A stretch of DNA of 64,000 bases, taken from Nansenia antarctica. Lineage: Eukaryota; Chordata; Actinopteri; Argentiniformes; Microstomatidae. The notes beneath the pieces were generated by a model that was not told where the DNA came from, made no database searches, and saw only the letters and a list, made by a program, of their open reading frames with translations. The stretch's first letter is position 1. Every line of letters begins with the position of its first letter. The stretch lies in the NCBI GenBank assembly GCA_963989245.1, contig OZ022342.1, forward strand, positions 70,193,073-70,257,072, written 5' to 3'. The position numbers were made by a program, and so were the translations under genes. Shown one piece after another: positions 1 to 16,761 of the stretch.

Positions 1-386
1 CTGTATTTTGGAATATCCCATACCAAAGTCTTTTAAGTGGATTTAAGATCATCTCACCAGGATACCCTTGTCCTCTGGCATATTTGATAAAATGACAGAT
101 GAGTGTATTTGCTTTTCAATGACATCAAGGTCATCTATTTATGGTCCAGAACCACAGTCTGGCCACTTTTCCCCCACGGATAGTGTCTCAGATTGGGCTT
201 GACCACGTGAACTCACAGCCCTGTGCTTGATTTAAGACTCCTCTCACTGCTGCAGCTGCCTTGACACGTGTACCTTTATGTCTGTATGGCCCATTATGGG
301 GCTGCCTCTCTCAGTGCACTCATGTGGCTGAAGCTACTTTTATTTAGTAACTAGTCTGGGATGAGATGTAAAGAGTGCACCAGAGG
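1..386. other. Left flank, no gene seen
   Basis: Unique-looking AT-rich sequence with no reading frame resembling a known protein and no clear repeat structure. It ends at a (GA)n tract. Confidence 0.5.
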
Positions 387-718
<332 letters not shown>

Positions 719-2755
719 TTCTCAATAGATCTGTTCCCCGTGGATGTTGATACAGCCGATCGGATACAGTCAATGTTATTTTGGTCTGTGACACCACGCA
801 TAGCAATAATTAGGGGAATATGTTGACAAGCAAATAATTCATTTTACAGGGAACCCAGAAAACCTTTTGATACAAAGATATAGAGAGAAATTAGGTGTGT
901 GCCATCTCTAGGCATGCAATCTGCATACAATTTATTAAAAACATTATCCGATTCCTCCCTTGCCTGGGAAATGTCTCCCTGAGGTTTAAAAACCTAGTAA
1001 AATACATTTTCACCCCCCAAACTATTTTATTACCGCAATATCAAAATCAATCAGGTTGAATTCGTATCGTCGATATCCATTGCTAGCGACATCCAATTCA
1101 GTGCCAGATTTGAAAAGCAGCAGTGTGTGTTCACCCTATTTGTGTGGGTGGAGGGATACATGCGTGGATGTTTCAATTAAGTGGCTTATGAAGTACAGTA
1201 GACACAACTCCCTTTTTATTTCCCTGCAAAAAAAGAAAAGGGGATGAAAAAAAATGTCTATCTCTCAGAAACAGGAGGTGCGTTCCCAGGTGTCTTATCC
1301 TATGAAGACATCTCACCTCACCAGGCAGTAACACACAGATGCAGTCCTCTAATTACACCTGTCTGTTCCACAAAGACCAGGGCGAACAGAAACAGAAACA
1401 GAGAGGAGGACCACTGGTTCTTTGTTCGGTCTGTTCGTTATTAGAGCGGGGGGGTGCTGCATCTGATAATCATCCCTACAGCAGGAGTCATACATACCAA
1501 TTACGTGTTCTTCCCAGATTATAATTGCCTGGCATCTTAATATTCTTTTTTCACTTGTGTTTCCCGAGACATATCTTTCAGAGAGGCAGATTGCCATGGT
1601 GTTTGCCAGTTGGTTCCCTCATGCCAATTACAAACGACACCGTTGGTGAAAAAGATACAGGTTTTCTTTTTTTTGTTCATTAACCAACTATGGTCCAATT
1701 TAAAGACAAAATATTGAGGGGGCATTCTGTACTTTTAATGTCATATGAAACTTGGATATCCAGTCGAGCGTTCACTGTGAGATAAGGATAAGGCTAGCAG
1801 ACCATGCCAGTGTCAAGTTTAGTTTCTCACAGCAAACGCTAGTAGTGAGGTCACTTCCTGCGCTTTGGCAAGCTTCACCGGCCCCTCCCAAGAGTTGACC
1901 CTACTGCTATGGAAACGCACCTGGCAATCGGCAAAGCAGCTCAGCCTGTGAAATGCATTGAGCATTGAGATGCATAGAAGCAGACTATGCAGATATCTAA
2001 AGCTGTTGCTGCCTTCTCTCAATGCATGCAAACGACCCCATTATGGCTGGTTCACCAACGCCTCTCCTGCTGATCTCCTCCTCGCCCACTAGAAGGGCAG
2101 GGGTATGACTGGAATGCAGGGACACCATTAGGGCCCTAAAGGGGTGCCACAGGAGCCCTTGACACGCTATCAAAACCTGTCCTTGTTTAATTACCAACAA
2201 GACTCACCCACTGCCTGCCTCTGCGTCAGTCTGTTTGGCTCACTGTCACTACTACCTTTTTGAGTCATAAAGCGGTAGAGCTAGTCCAAGTAACCATGTG
2301 GAAAATGTTCACATCAAATCAAATTGGATTGGTCATTTACACAGTATGAAATGCTTCAGGGCAGGCAACTCCTAAACAATGCAACAATCAACAATAACAA
2401 TAAACTGTGGAATAATAATAATACAGAAGAAAGCAACTATAACAATAGCTTAAGTGGGCAGAATATGAGCAGAAACTCATCAATGAGTAAAGTGTGTGTG
2501 AGTGCATGTTAGTGTGTGTTTTTGTAGAAAGACGCTGCTGGCTGCTTTTTGAACAAGGTCCTCTGCATGTTTTCTAAACGTCAACTCTCTGTGAAAACAA
2601 ATATCCAGGTATCATATGCAGGGACACGCTCAATGGTGCATATGCATAAATCATCAGATACATCATTCTAATTATGAATGATTGTGATTTGGAAAATAGC
2701 ACATACTGCTCTCTGTAGGATAGTAAAAGCAGACTGTAGCTCAGAAAGCGCTTGG
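719..2755. other. Intergenic sequence, nothing recognised
   Basis: No splice-bounded coding segment, RNA gene or named repeat was recognised. Short open frames of 60-80 codons have no family-like motifs. Confidence 0.4.
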
Positions 2756-2913
2756 AGGTTATTCCATGAACGTCGCTAAAGGAAAATCCAGGCTTATTAT
2801 GATAAGTCTTGCGACACTTATAAAAAGAAAAACAGGCTTATTTTGATAAATCTCACAAGAGTTATTAAAATAAGCCTGGATTTTCCTTTACCGACATTCA
2901 TGGAATACGCCCC
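2756..2913. mobile_element. Palindromic MITE, family A, copy 1
   Basis: The two ends are inverted copies of each other: GGTTATTCCATGAACGTCGC at the left, and the reverse complement of CGACATTCATGGAATACGCC at the right. Both arms continue into a shared AGGAAAATCCAGGCTTATT block. The centre repeats an AGGCTTATTTTGATAA motif. A second, shorter copy lies at 33,283-33,401. No coding capacity is visible, so this is a non-autonomous element. The transposase family cannot be named from sequence alone. Confidence 0.75.
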
Positions 2914-2915
2914 TG

Positions 2916-3215
2916 GTCAATTGTGGGGACAACAGTATATTCAACAGTGTCTTCGGCATATAAATGCAGGTTAGAATTATTCACAGATAATCCAATATTG
3001 TTTATGTAAATAGTAAAAAGAACCGGAACAACAATCAATCCGTGTGGGAAGTCCCTTTACTATGTCCAGAAAATCAGATTTCACACCATCAGTAAATACA
3101 CACTGCTTTCTGTCTGTTAAATCATTTTCAAATCAGATACATGAAGGCTGATTCAGGCCTATTTCAGACCACCTCTGAATGAGTCGGTAATGGTCAACCA
3201 TTAGCAATTTTACAC
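2916..3215 (-). mobile_element. Degenerate LINE reverse-transcriptase fragment
   Basis: Read on the minus strand, this segment translates to reverse-transcriptase motifs of a non-LTR retrotransposon. A decayed 'KGxPxGxxxxPxLFTIYINNI' motif is followed about 20 residues later by LHLYAEDT, where active enzymes have YADD. An in-frame stop interrupts the part upstream. It is a dead fragment bordering MITE copy 1. The exact clade (Rex, RTE or L2) is not resolved. Confidence 0.7.
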
Positions 3216-3890
3216 ATCATCTTAGATAAGCAGCTAAGCACTGTACTGAGACCAGTGTGGCCCATATAGCCTAACCCATTCCACCACAAAGTTGTTTTGC
3301 TTCAAACAGGGTTTAGGGTTTTAGGTTATTGTGATTAACAAATGATATAATAAGTCAATGTTAAACAGCCGTTTCAAAACACTTAAGTTGGTCTAGCAAC
3401 ATGAATACCACCTAAAACCAAATGCCTGCAGTAGGCCAAACTCAAAATGTGGGACATCAGCCCCCAACTTGCTCATACATTGATAAAGAGACACCAGTTG
3501 GAAGGGAAATTGTGACTTCATATTATGCACAGAAGACTCTCAACCTGCACGAATCCATTGGCTGCAACATGGGGTTTAACAATTGATCGCTGCATAACAA
3601 CAAAATGTCGGTTCTAATGACATTGTAATCAGCAAAGCCTAAAACGTCTTTACCTCCACAGTGGACCGTTCTAACTTCTACCGATCTGCATGTTGAGATT
3701 CCGGAGGTGGGTGTGATCTCATGCATGTCTATGGGAAGGGAGGAGGCAGGGCAACTAGGTGCTAATTGCCGTCCGAGGCCAGGGGTTGGAGAGTGCGGCC
3801 TCCCGGTCGGAGAGCCAGACTGCTAGAGGTCCCTCCTCCAGAGAGTATCACCTGAAATACTGACCGTGTTGGACTGTTGGGAGCACAGCA
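3216..3890. other. tdgf1 upstream region
   Basis: Non-coding sequence that becomes GC-richer over about 3,720-3,850, just before the tdgf1 TATA-like box. No specific transcription-factor site was recognised with confidence. Confidence 0.4.
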
Positions 3891-3896
3891 GATGGA

Positions 3897-3904
3897 TTTA
3901 TAAA
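3897..3904 (+). promoter_or_regulatory. TATA-like box of tdgf1
   Basis: TTTATAAA lies about 83 bp before the tdgf1 start codon, in a spacing that fits a short 5' leader. This is inferred from position and motif only. Confidence 0.45.
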
Positions 3905-3986
3905 CCCAGGAAAAAAACATCCAGTCGAACTCGGATTATTGATTGATTTTTTAAAAATATATTCTGAAGGGGAAAACATTAACGAC

Positions 3987-6419
<2,433 letters not shown>

Positions 6420-8062
6420 GAACCTTGAAGTAGGGCTCTGGATTTCAGCCTCAAAAGCCTCATGAAATGACTACACGTTTTTTGGGCCGCATACTTGCAG
6501 CACTGAAAAGAAATGTCCTTCCAGTGGAAGTCTGATCGTCTTGCTGTATAAAAAGCAACTGTCTGTAAATGTGAAGGAGCTTGTACATAAGATTTTTATG
6601 GAAAATATTTGCTATTGTGCTTTTGTTCTCAATCTTTTCAATACCTTGAGGAATGCTTGTTTTAGTGGTGGAAAGTCATGTGCCCTCTGTTTTTATTTAC
6701 ATGTGTTTTTTTTCGTTTTTTTTACAAATAGAGTGATGTATCTGTCTGGTAGTACATATTGTGATGTTACATTCATACTCTTTTTAAATGTACCCCTCTC
6801 TAGAGACAAAGTTTCACTTTTGAGACTTGAAGTTCTGGTGGAGCTATCTTGTATTTGCTGCTCAAGCATCTGTTTGCTGTCCCTATCTATAGGGAGAGTT
6901 TGATAAAAAAAACAACTAGGATGACCCGTGATTGTTGACCCGTATGCCAGAGTTTTCTTATCTAAGATAAACAATTACACTGGCTAATCGATCACCGCCG
7001 TTAATGTTCCCTGGTCTGTGTGTTAGTCATGCTCGTTCAAAGATGTTTGCGTCGACTGTGATAGCAATTGAGTGGTTCATGTCATTAAAGATAATAACAG
7101 ATGATCACTTGATATTGACTGTTTATTTCCTCACGCGTGTCGTACAACAACTTCAAATGTGGTGTGAATGGTTGAAGACGTTTGACCAAGAACCCAGGAC
7201 GTTGGTCTCTGTTGGTTTGCTGACATGATTCTCTTAAATTCTGGTACCATATAAAAGTAAAGCTTGTATTGTTGCATGGTACAAGAAATAAACAACCAAA
7301 TGGGGAATAGACCTGATGCTGTATTAATAGGTTTGTAATGAGGAAGGCACATTTGAATCATAGCACCAGAAATACACAGAATTATATATTTAATGTCTTG
7401 GTTTTTTTACAAAATGCAATTACACACATCTGAACAAACTTGCTCTTCTATAGATTGGATTTACAAATGTAATTTGGGCCATTTTCTTCCCTTGGCCTGA
7501 AACATCACAGCTTAGCTGTATTCCCTTAATTTGTTTGTCTCTCTTTAGTTTCTGCAGCAGAACACAGATTTGATTTGGCATTGACTCTCAATGAAGAGAG
7601 AGCGGGGATGGGGAAATAAAGTCTACTTCTTTGTTAATCAAACTTTAATTGTGTCTGTGTTGCTCTCCTGTGTCAGTACTGGGGGTTAATTGTGTCTGTG
7701 TTGCTCTGCTGTGTCAGTATTCAAGGCTGTCTTCCTGCTGCTGACTCCACACTGACAGGCTGAGCAAATAGAGGTGTCAGCAGTGAGAGCTCTGTAGGAA
7801 TTGAAAGGGACGTTGTTAGGCTCTTGTCTGGGTGGTGGGGATGGGGTTGGTGATGGTGGGGGGAGGGGGCGGGGGTGCAGTACTCTGTGGGCATTTCCTA
7901 CAGTTTCCTAGCTTGCTGATGGCCCCCTCAGTCTACTCCGGTTCTGGGTATTCAACCGGATGTTGGGTCAGACAACCTCAGACACACCCAAAACCAGACA
8001 CTGAGAAAGTCCATCCAATCAGCATCACAACCCCAACGGCAATGCCAATGTAAGTGTATTCC
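6420..8062. other. tdgf1 3' UTR and downstream sequence
   Basis: Begins with the tdgf1 3' UTR. ATTAAA at about 7,083 and AATAAA near 7,286 are candidate poly(A) signals. A tandem duplication of about 46 bp (TTAATTGTGTCTGTGTTGCT...) lies near 7,645-7,722. No further gene was seen. Confidence 0.5.
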
Positions 8063-8288
8063 AGTAGCACTTTACATTCAGCTTGGAATAGGTGAGCATT
8101 ACTGCATGGTAATACACATGGTAATAACAATGGCAATTGGAAACACAGAACCATATCTAACTTACCCTGTAAATAACAAGGTCATTGTCTTTATTGTTCC
8201 TGGCGACTATCAGTAATTACTAGTAATTACCAGGGTTATTACCATGCTATCACTCACCTATTCTGAGCCGTGACGTGAAGTGCTACCT
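8063..8288. mobile_element. MITE, family B, with about 50-bp inverted ends
   Basis: The left end AGTAGCACTTTACATTCAGC continues to GGAATAGGTGAGCATTACTG and then CATGGTAAT. The right end is its imperfect inverted copy, ending TGACGTGAAGTGCTACCT. The 226-bp element has no coding capacity. AT-rich GTAATAA motifs fill the centre. Confidence 0.65.
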
Positions 8289-9068
8289 ATGTTCCTATGT
8301 TAAAACCAACAGCCGGGCAGAAAGAGCCGGTGTGAGTTTCAGGTATTGGCTACACGTTAGCTGTTGACATGCAGGGTTTACACAAGCTGATCCTATTCAG
8401 GTGTCAGGGCTTGAGAGAGGAATTGGGAGGCACAAAATAGTGCTTGCCTGACAGTGAGCTATTTGTTTTTGATGCATCAGTGTAAGTGATATTCTCCAAA
8501 GGCCAGACCAGGCCAAGGCCAAAATAGCAGTGACAGATTTTCTCATTGACAAGGCGTGGTTAGAATGTGCTGGTTAAGAGAGACTACCTAAACAACCTAA
8601 ACCTGATCCCCTTTTCCAACCCAGCCATGTATCGAGCTCCTTGTGTCTGCCTCTCCCCCTGGCCCCCGAGGACCTGGAGACCTCCACACGCACGGTCACC
8701 TCGGCATCCCAGCCAGGTCCTTTTTAACAGGATAAGCCTCCTTGTTTACTGTTGTCCTCATCAATATCGGCGCCTATCAGCATGAAAACCCACAACTCAG
8801 ACTCAAAAAAGAAACTTAACACTGTTAATGAAGTCTTGGCTGAACAATGGAATCACACACACAAAGGATTTTTACAACGGAACTAATTATGAAATTCCAC
8901 CCAAGCTGGTGCTGTGTTGGACCCCCACAGCTCCTAACAAGTCTTTTAATCCATCATGTCTTTGGCTGAGATAACGTCTTATTCTCTTCGGTTTCCTCCT
9001 GCACCCCACTGATGTGTTGTCAGTGAGCCAATGACCCAATGTGCAATCAGGAGATTTTTAGCTCTCCC

Positions 9069-9069
<1 letters not shown>
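8289..9069. other. Intergenic sequence, nothing recognised
   Basis: No coding exon, RNA gene or clear repeat was recognised. Confidence 0.4.
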
Positions 9070-9163
<94 letters not shown>

Positions 9164-9219
9164 GTGCGTGTGTATGTGCGTGTGCATGTGCATGTGCATG
9201 TGTGTGTGTGTGTGTGTGT

Positions 9220-9303
<84 letters not shown>

Positions 9304-9332
9304 ATGTGCGTGTGTGTGTGCGTGTGCATGTG

Positions 9333-9369
<37 letters not shown>

Positions 9370-9424
9370 GTGTGTGCGCATGTGCGTGTGCGTGTGCGTG
9401 TGCATGTGTGTGTGTGTGTGTGTG
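9070..9424. repeat. (TG)n microsatellite with GC and CA variants
   Basis: About 355 bp of TG repeats with interspersed CGTG and CATG units. The five long open frames across it (Cys-Val or His-Thr runs) are artefacts. Confidence 0.96.
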
Positions 9425-10656
9425 GGTGGAAAAAGCAAGTTTGAAACAAATTGAAAATGCATAGGATTACACACAGGAAACCTTTAGAAATCTATAGTGA
9501 TGGAGTCAGGCACGGGCAGCCTGATCTCCCCCCCGCTGTGTCCATCTCCTCTGAGTAAGACTTCCTGCGGGGTATAAAGTCAATAGATATACGTGTGTGT
9601 GAGCGCTCTTTGAAATTAATTGGATATAAACATGTATTGTTCATTTACAAAACTATTACAGCGCTTTAGTGTTGACATAACATAAAGTATACTTTCTTAT
9701 ACAAAGAAAAATGTCCAGGAAGGAAAAATACAATATTTTCTATTCCATAGAACAAAAACAACCTGTATAAGAATATATATATATATATATATTATACTAC
9801 TTATTATACTGCAGCATATATTAGACATTATTATATGTCTAATGTTATAAGCAGTTTAGTTTGGTTCTGGACCAGGGCACCAGCCCCAAAACATCTATTT
9901 TCTTTTCCACTTAAAAGAGTTGAGGCAGTTATTTGTGGAGGGGAGACAGTCCTATCTTGAATTGATTAGACAACAAAAAGATGCTTCTGTATCACCTCCT
10001 TGAGTGGACGCTCTCAGCGAGCATGGACTCAGCGTCTGAAGACGATGCCTAATTTGAGCTGCTCTAAGCTGGAGCAGGCTTAGTCTGGATGTAGCTACCC
10101 TACTGCAGTCTAACCTGACCTGTTTACAGTTTTAAAACAAGTTCTTCTATGCTTGTTAGGCATGTACGGGCCATAGAGTGGTCGCTTTAGTGGATGTTTT
10201 ATCTCTAAACTTGAAAATGGAAAATGCTGCACTAAGGCAGCACTAATGCATCTGTTTTTAAATATTCATGTGTTTTTAATTGAATCCATTTACTGACGAA
10301 AGGGTAAAAAGGGTCTTTTCTCCGACACTCTGGTGAAAGCAAAAAAGTTCAGCCTTCGGTTGATGGCAGAATAGGAACCAGACAGGACTAGTTTATTCTA
10401 CTCTTGTCCTCTGTCCTCCTCTCCTATCTCTCCCTCCTCTACGTTCACCCTCTAGCTCTCTCACTCTCTCTTCCACACGTGTAACATCTTAGAACTTAGA
10501 ACTTCTCTACTGGCTACCATAATCCATCAACTCTCTGATGTGGCCCATTCAACACCACTTGACTCCATCAAAGTCTTTGCGTCAGACGGCAAATAACCTC
10601 CTGCATCCAGACTGCTCTACAACATGGGACCTCAGTCTCACTCCTCTCCCCTTCCC

Positions 10657-10660
<4 letters not shown>
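9425..10660. other. Intergenic sequence
   Basis: Contains a short (AT)n run near 9,774-9,790. No gene was recognised. Confidence 0.4.
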
Positions 10661-10733
<73 letters not shown>

Positions 10734-11041
10734 GGATGTGGGTGTCCATTGTGACAGTGGTAAATGTATCCTCTCTGTAGCAGTAAACAGAAGTGGTGCT
10801 GGATAAACAGCTGAGGGGGGGGGGGGGGGGGGGTGTTGGTTGGGGCTGTGGAAGAAGCTCGTCAGGGCCAAGCCTGGGCCCTGGAGCCAGCCGGTCAAGC
10901 CAGGGGAGGGGAGGGGAGGGGAGGGGAGGGTGGGATAGCAGGCCAGTGCTGTCTGACTTACACCCACACAACAGACAACACCATACATCACTGTGTCGGG
11001 GGACGTATTTACCCTTAACAAGCTGAGGGGGAAGGGAGGTC

Positions 11042-11125
<84 letters not shown>

Positions 11126-11140
11126 AGGGAGAAAGGGAGG
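10661..11140. repeat. Cluster of simple repeats: (CT)n, poly-G, (GGGGA)n, (GA)n
   Basis: (CT)n lies at 10,661-10,732, a G run at about 10,815-10,833, GGGGA repeats at about 10,904-10,930 and (GA)n at about 11,041-11,139. The G tracts could form quadruplexes, which is inference from composition. Confidence 0.92.
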
Positions 11141-12130
11141 GAGGGATGGGTAGCATGACATTAAATACTTGGATACTGTACTAGAATTTGTTTATGGACC
11201 CTCTACCTCACCCCTTCCTGTGGTATCTGAGAGTGATTTCCTTATCTGGGTTCCCTGCCCAGGTCTTGTAGATAGCACCAGACCACAGCCATCTGGTTTC
11301 CTTTCAGCTGCCAGAAGCCCCAGATATGTGGACCATCCAGGGGTGGGGGAGGGAAGGCTGCCCCCAGCCCATCACCAAACCTCCAAATGTACTGTACCCA
11401 TACAGAATGTAACTCCTTTCGTCACAATGGTCTCAAACATACAAATTGAATCACATGACTTTAAGATAGAAAATGCCGGAGACCATATTGGGGGAAATAA
11501 GTGGTGTTGACGCAAAAATATCGTTCTATTCTGGGCCAATTGTTTAGTGGATGTTTTGTTGTTTCATCGGAAAGACAGAACACTTGCAGTTGAATCACCA
11601 AATCGATCAACCTCATTCTTAAAGCCCTCCCGACTTCTTTCGCAGAACAAAAGCACAACACTTTCTAAACCCAGTCTCAAAATACCACAAATGCCAAAGT
11701 GCAATGTGAAATTACAGTATTTACCTTAAACGCAGCACCCCCCATCCCCCCCCACCCCACCCCCCTCCCCCCACCCCTTCACACCACTATTCTTGTTCTG
11801 TCATTAGTTTCCTGCGGCGCTGCTGCTTGAGGGAGATGGTGGCTGCTTTGAAGGACAATTCCCTGTTGGCCAATCACATCAGCTCGAGAGCAGCGCCTGA
11901 TCATCTCTGACATTAAAAACATGTCCTGTCAATCTTGATTAAGAGACTTGCGGGTTAGGCTGTGAGAGAGAGAAGATGGGGATGGAAGGAGAGCCAGGCA
12001 GCCATTGTGCCACTGTATCTGAGAGCAAATTGCAGTAGTCATGTTGAAGGAGTGGAGTTGCTCACAGGTCCCTTTGTACAAAGGAAGTGAACCTCTGCCT
12101 GTCTGATTCATTATGAACCCTTCAAAGGGA
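11141..12130. other. Intergenic sequence, nothing recognised
   Basis: Includes a C/A-rich stretch at about 11,735-11,780. No gene was recognised. Confidence 0.4.
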
Positions 12131-12132
12131 GT

Positions 12133-12536
<404 letters not shown>

Positions 12537-12847
12537 GTGGAAGGGAATAAAAGGTAGAGATGGCTTTGACTGAATGACACGGCGGCGCATCACACCCATC
12601 ACAGCCATCACAGTGATCCAGTAATGAATCATGCCTGACTGATAGCATGTCATTTGTAGAGAGGAGCTGATTCATGCAGGTTGCAAGGCTGAGGCGTTGA
12701 TTTCACCTGATATAGTGTGTCTGGGGCAGTAATACCACTCTCGCTTGGGTTTCAACCACACAGATGCACATAAAAAGGATGTCAAAACCCACTGTCTATT
12801 CTCGGATAACATACGTCTATATAAACGTCTGTACGTCTATATAAGCA

Positions 12848-12886
12848 ATGTAGCTGACGCTTTTATCCAAAGCGGCTTACATTGCT
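12848..12886 (-). mobile_element. SINE 3' tail remnant
   Basis: GACGCTTTTATCCAAAGCGG is the reverse complement of the conserved 3' domain seen in the SINE at 60,869-61,080. Only the tail is preserved. Confidence 0.6.
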
Positions 12887-13165
12887 AGCGAGCGCGTACA
12901 TTTTTCAGTATATTTAGTCCCAGTCGAATATCCGGAGTGACTTGACTTGACTCCGTTTTATGAAAGAGAGCTCAAGGTATGACAAGAAAACGTCTTTAAT
13001 GTTTCAATTGGACAAACAACGGGGCTCTCAAAGCTTAAAGCCTTGCGTGATCCCCTCTATTCCAGTAGGGAATTGAGCTTTCCAGTATATGGACTGAAAA
13101 CAACACCTTGTTAGAAACATTATATACGAACCTTGCTCTCTAAGCAAGGAAATCTTTTATTCTGG

Positions 13166-13169
<4 letters not shown>

Positions 13170-13255
<86 letters not shown>

Positions 13256-13420
13256 AATTGGAAATCCATTCACGCTGCACAAACTAAGTAGTCAATAAGC
13301 CCCCCTCACACACACACAAACACAATCATACATACACACACACTCACACATGAACAACACGCGCACACACATGCACTCACACGCATGCACACACAGTCAC
13401 ACACATCCACTCACACGCTT

Positions 13421-13466
<46 letters not shown>

Positions 13467-13543
13467 ACAGTCACACACATCCAGTCACACGCATGCACAC
13501 ACACAGGCACACAGTCACATATGCACAGTCACACACGCACACA

Positions 13544-13584
<41 letters not shown>

Positions 13585-13813
13585 ACACACACACACACAC
13601 ATGCACTCACATGCATGCACACACACACACGCACACACATGCACTCAGGCGCATGCACACCCTCGCGCACAGTCACACATATTATGCTCCCTCTCCACCT
13701 ATGAATCGATGTAGTTCCGTTACCATGAATACACTCTCAAAGCCCATGGGTCACTGTGTCAAACCGCCACCCCCCCCCCACCCCCCCCCCCCCCCCCCAC
13801 CTCCCGCCCGGCG

Positions 13814-13858
<45 letters not shown>

Positions 13859-13930
13859 CATCTTTGTGCCCACCAATTTACGGTGTTTACTACCTGATCA
13901 CAATCCCCCCCCCCCCCCCGCCCCCCCCTT
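13170..13930. repeat. (CT)n, compound (CA)n and poly-C repeats
   Basis: (CT)n lies at 13,170-13,252, compound CA repeats with CACT, CATG and CAGT variants at about 13,306-13,660, C runs near 13,770-13,799 and 13,904-13,927, and pure (CA)n at about 13,815-13,855. The apparent 206-codon frame is repeat-derived. Confidence 0.94.
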
Positions 13931-15180
13931 CTCTCTCTGCCTCCCAGCCCTCATCCTTCACGCCTGTTGAAAAGGAAATTACACACACATCACAGTAGAA
14001 TATCAAACTCTATTAAGGTGCAGGAGCCGCCAGAGAGAATGATATCTCAGTACAGTAGGCTTATCATAAAGAACTCTGAATCACCATAAAGCATCGTTGG
14101 GGCATCATTTGGGCCCCACTGCCCCGTGGACAACGGTGGAACACAATGTGTCTCTGTGAAGTCATATTCCGCTTGTTAAGTCTGACGTCAAAAGTGACGT
14201 TTAACTGTTTCCGGGTCTAAACCAGAAATTCTCCGCACCAGAGTACCTGTGAACTACAGCGGTAGAATGACAGTTTAATCGTTTTTTAGACTCGGATCTA
14301 TTCATACAACAAGGGACACAGCACTTTCACGTTTTCTCCATATTGTCAGGGTATTTGAGCCTCGGAAAAGCGCTATATAAATATAATTAATTATTATTAT
14401 TATTTCTCCATTTCGAAGACAGTGCCTCAGCCAACGTTGGGACCCGGAAACACGTCACGACTTAACAGGCCTCTCATATCACCGGAGTGCTCTCTCACGT
14501 CCCAAAGTCCTTCGCCTTGTGTTCTGGATAGACTCGACTACCTCAGATGCCACTTTGGAAGTCAGTCGTCTATCACACGATGCCGGTGATAGGTTGAGGA
14601 GCAGTCGTTTGTTACCTTACCAAATGGCCTACCTCACATACCTTTTATAGACTTCCATAGATCAATGCCAGGAGGAGAATGGCATACTATCCAAAGGGGG
14701 ATATGGAAAATACATATTGACCAAGGTATTCACTTCATCATGCGTGAGTGTTTGTCTAAGAATGCCTATGATAGGTCATGTCCGTGAAAGATTAGGGCGC
14801 GGGGAGGAGGCTCGCGGTGTCGTGATGTATGAGTCTAATGTGAGAGTACGCCAGGGAGAGGGGGCATTAATGTTAAACTCTGTAGATGATGGCTTTACAC
14901 ACCTCCGTCTGCAGCTTTAGACGTCATACTGCCACCTAGAGGACACATGTAGAACCATGGCTCTAATTCAACATGTGTACACACACACGCACTCGCACAC
15001 TCACGCAGCACGCGCACACACACGCGCACACACACGCACACTCACACACACAGCAATGTCAAAAGTTTCCTTAAGTTGTCACTAAGTGGTAGAACTGTCA
15101 GTATGACTAGTCGCAGTATGACTATCAGACTCCTAGTTTATTCAGTTATAAACATGACATGTCTTACACGTCCAAACCTG
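13931..15180. other. Intergenic sequence
   Basis: GCGCTATATAAAT followed by ATT triplets near 14,370-14,402 resembles the 3' tail of a truncated LINE. A short CA cluster is at 14,985-15,050. No gene was recognised. Confidence 0.4.
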
Positions 15181-15297
15181 CAGGACTTACCCATCCCTCT
15201 CTCTCATCCCTCTCTCTCATCCTTCTCTCATCCCTCTCTCTCTCATCCCTCTCTCTCATCCTTCTCTCATCCCTCTCTCTCTCTCATCCCCCTGTCA

Positions 15298-15907
15298 TTG
15301 TCACGACCAGAGGGCGGAACCCAGAAGCAGACAACGGAGAACAGGTAGTACAACAATAATAGTGATTTATTGTAGGGTAGGGGAGTCAGGGGGAGCAGGC
15401 TGGAGGTAGGTAGAACAGGCAGGGGGTCAGGCAGTAGGCAGGTAGTCAGACAGGCAGGGGGTCAGGCAGGCGGAGTGGTCGGCAGACAGGTAGGGGGTCA
15501 GGCAGGCGGAGTGGTCGGCAGACAGGCAGGGGGTCAGGCAGGCGGAGTGGTCGGCAGACAGGCAGGGGGTCAGGCAGGCGGAGTGGTCGGCAGACAGGCA
15601 GGGGGTCAGGCAGGCGGAATAGTATAGGCAGAGGCAGGGATCAGGCAGGGAGCAGGGTAGTCGGGCAGACAGGAGGTCGGCAGGCAGGGAATCCTTAACG
15701 GGGAACAGGGAGAATAGGGTTAGGCTAGGGTAACGGGTAACGAACTAGAGTAGAGGGAACGAACACTGGAACCAACCATAAATGGCTACGATCTGGCGTT
15801 GACTGGAAGCAGGAGCAGAGCTTAAGTAGGAGCCAGTCGCGGTCTTAATCGGCCACACCTGGCGCCACTGATAGCTGGCTGATGAGCCAGGGGCGGAGCT
15901 GTGACAA
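15298..15907. mobile_element. Non-autonomous element with short inverted ends and an internal 36-bp VNTR
   Basis: The segment begins TTGTCACGACC and ends GCTGTGACAA. The outermost seven bases are perfect inverted repeats, with TCA on both sides as a possible 3-bp target duplication. It interrupts the surrounding minisatellite, so its borders are clear. Inside, about five tandem 36-bp units containing GGCGGAGTGGTCGGCAGACA run from 15,440 to 15,625. There is no coding capacity. The superfamily is not assigned. Confidence 0.6.
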
Positions 15908-16761
15908 TCATCCCTCTCTCTCATCGCTCTCTCTCTCTTATCCCTCTCTCATCCCTCTCTCTCATCCCTCTCTCATCCCTCTGACATCCCTCTCTCATTA
16001 CTCTCTCATCCCTCTCTCATCCCTCTCTCATCCCCCTGTCATCCCTCTCTCTCATCCCTCTCTCTCTCATCCCTCTTTCATCCTTCTCTCTCATCCCTCT
16101 CTCTCATCCCTCTCTCTCATCCCTCTCTCTCTCTCATCCCCCTGTCATCCCTCTCTCTCATCCCTCTCTCTCATCCCTCTCTCATCCCTCTCTCTCTCTC
16201 TCATCCCCCTGTCACCCCTCTCTCTCATCCCTCTCTCACATCCCTCTCTCATCCCTCTCTCTCATGCCTCTCTCATCCCTCTCTCATCCTTCTCTCACAT
16301 CCCTCTCTCATCCCCCTGTCATCCCTCTCTCTCATCCCTCTCTCACACCCCTCTCTCATCCCTCTGTCTCACATCCCTCTCTCATCCTTCTCTCACATCC
16401 CTCTCTCATCCCTCTCTCTCATCCCTCTCTCACATCCCTCTCTCTCATCCCTCTCTCATCCTTCTCTCACATCCCTCTCTCATCCCTCTCTCTCATCCCT
16501 CTCTCATCCCTCTCTCACATCCCTCTCTCATCCCTCTCTCATCCCTCTCTCACATCCCTCTCTCATCCTTCTCTCACATCCCTCTCTCATCCCTCTCTCA
16601 TCCCTCTCTCACATCCCTCTCTCATACCTCTCTCATCCCTCTCTCATCCCTCTCTCACATCCCTCTCTCTTCCCTCTCTCACATCCCTCTCTCTCATCCC
16701 TCTCTCATCCCTCTCTCTCTCTCATCCCCCTCTCACATCCCTCTCTGTCATTTGGTTTTTA

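Noticed and set aside
8979..9474. Cys-Val and His-Thr open frames here and at 13,350-13,998, 17,968-18,490, 19,655-20,276 and 23,755-24,322
   Set aside because: They are translations of (TG)n/(CA)n arrays with no start context, splice structure or domain.
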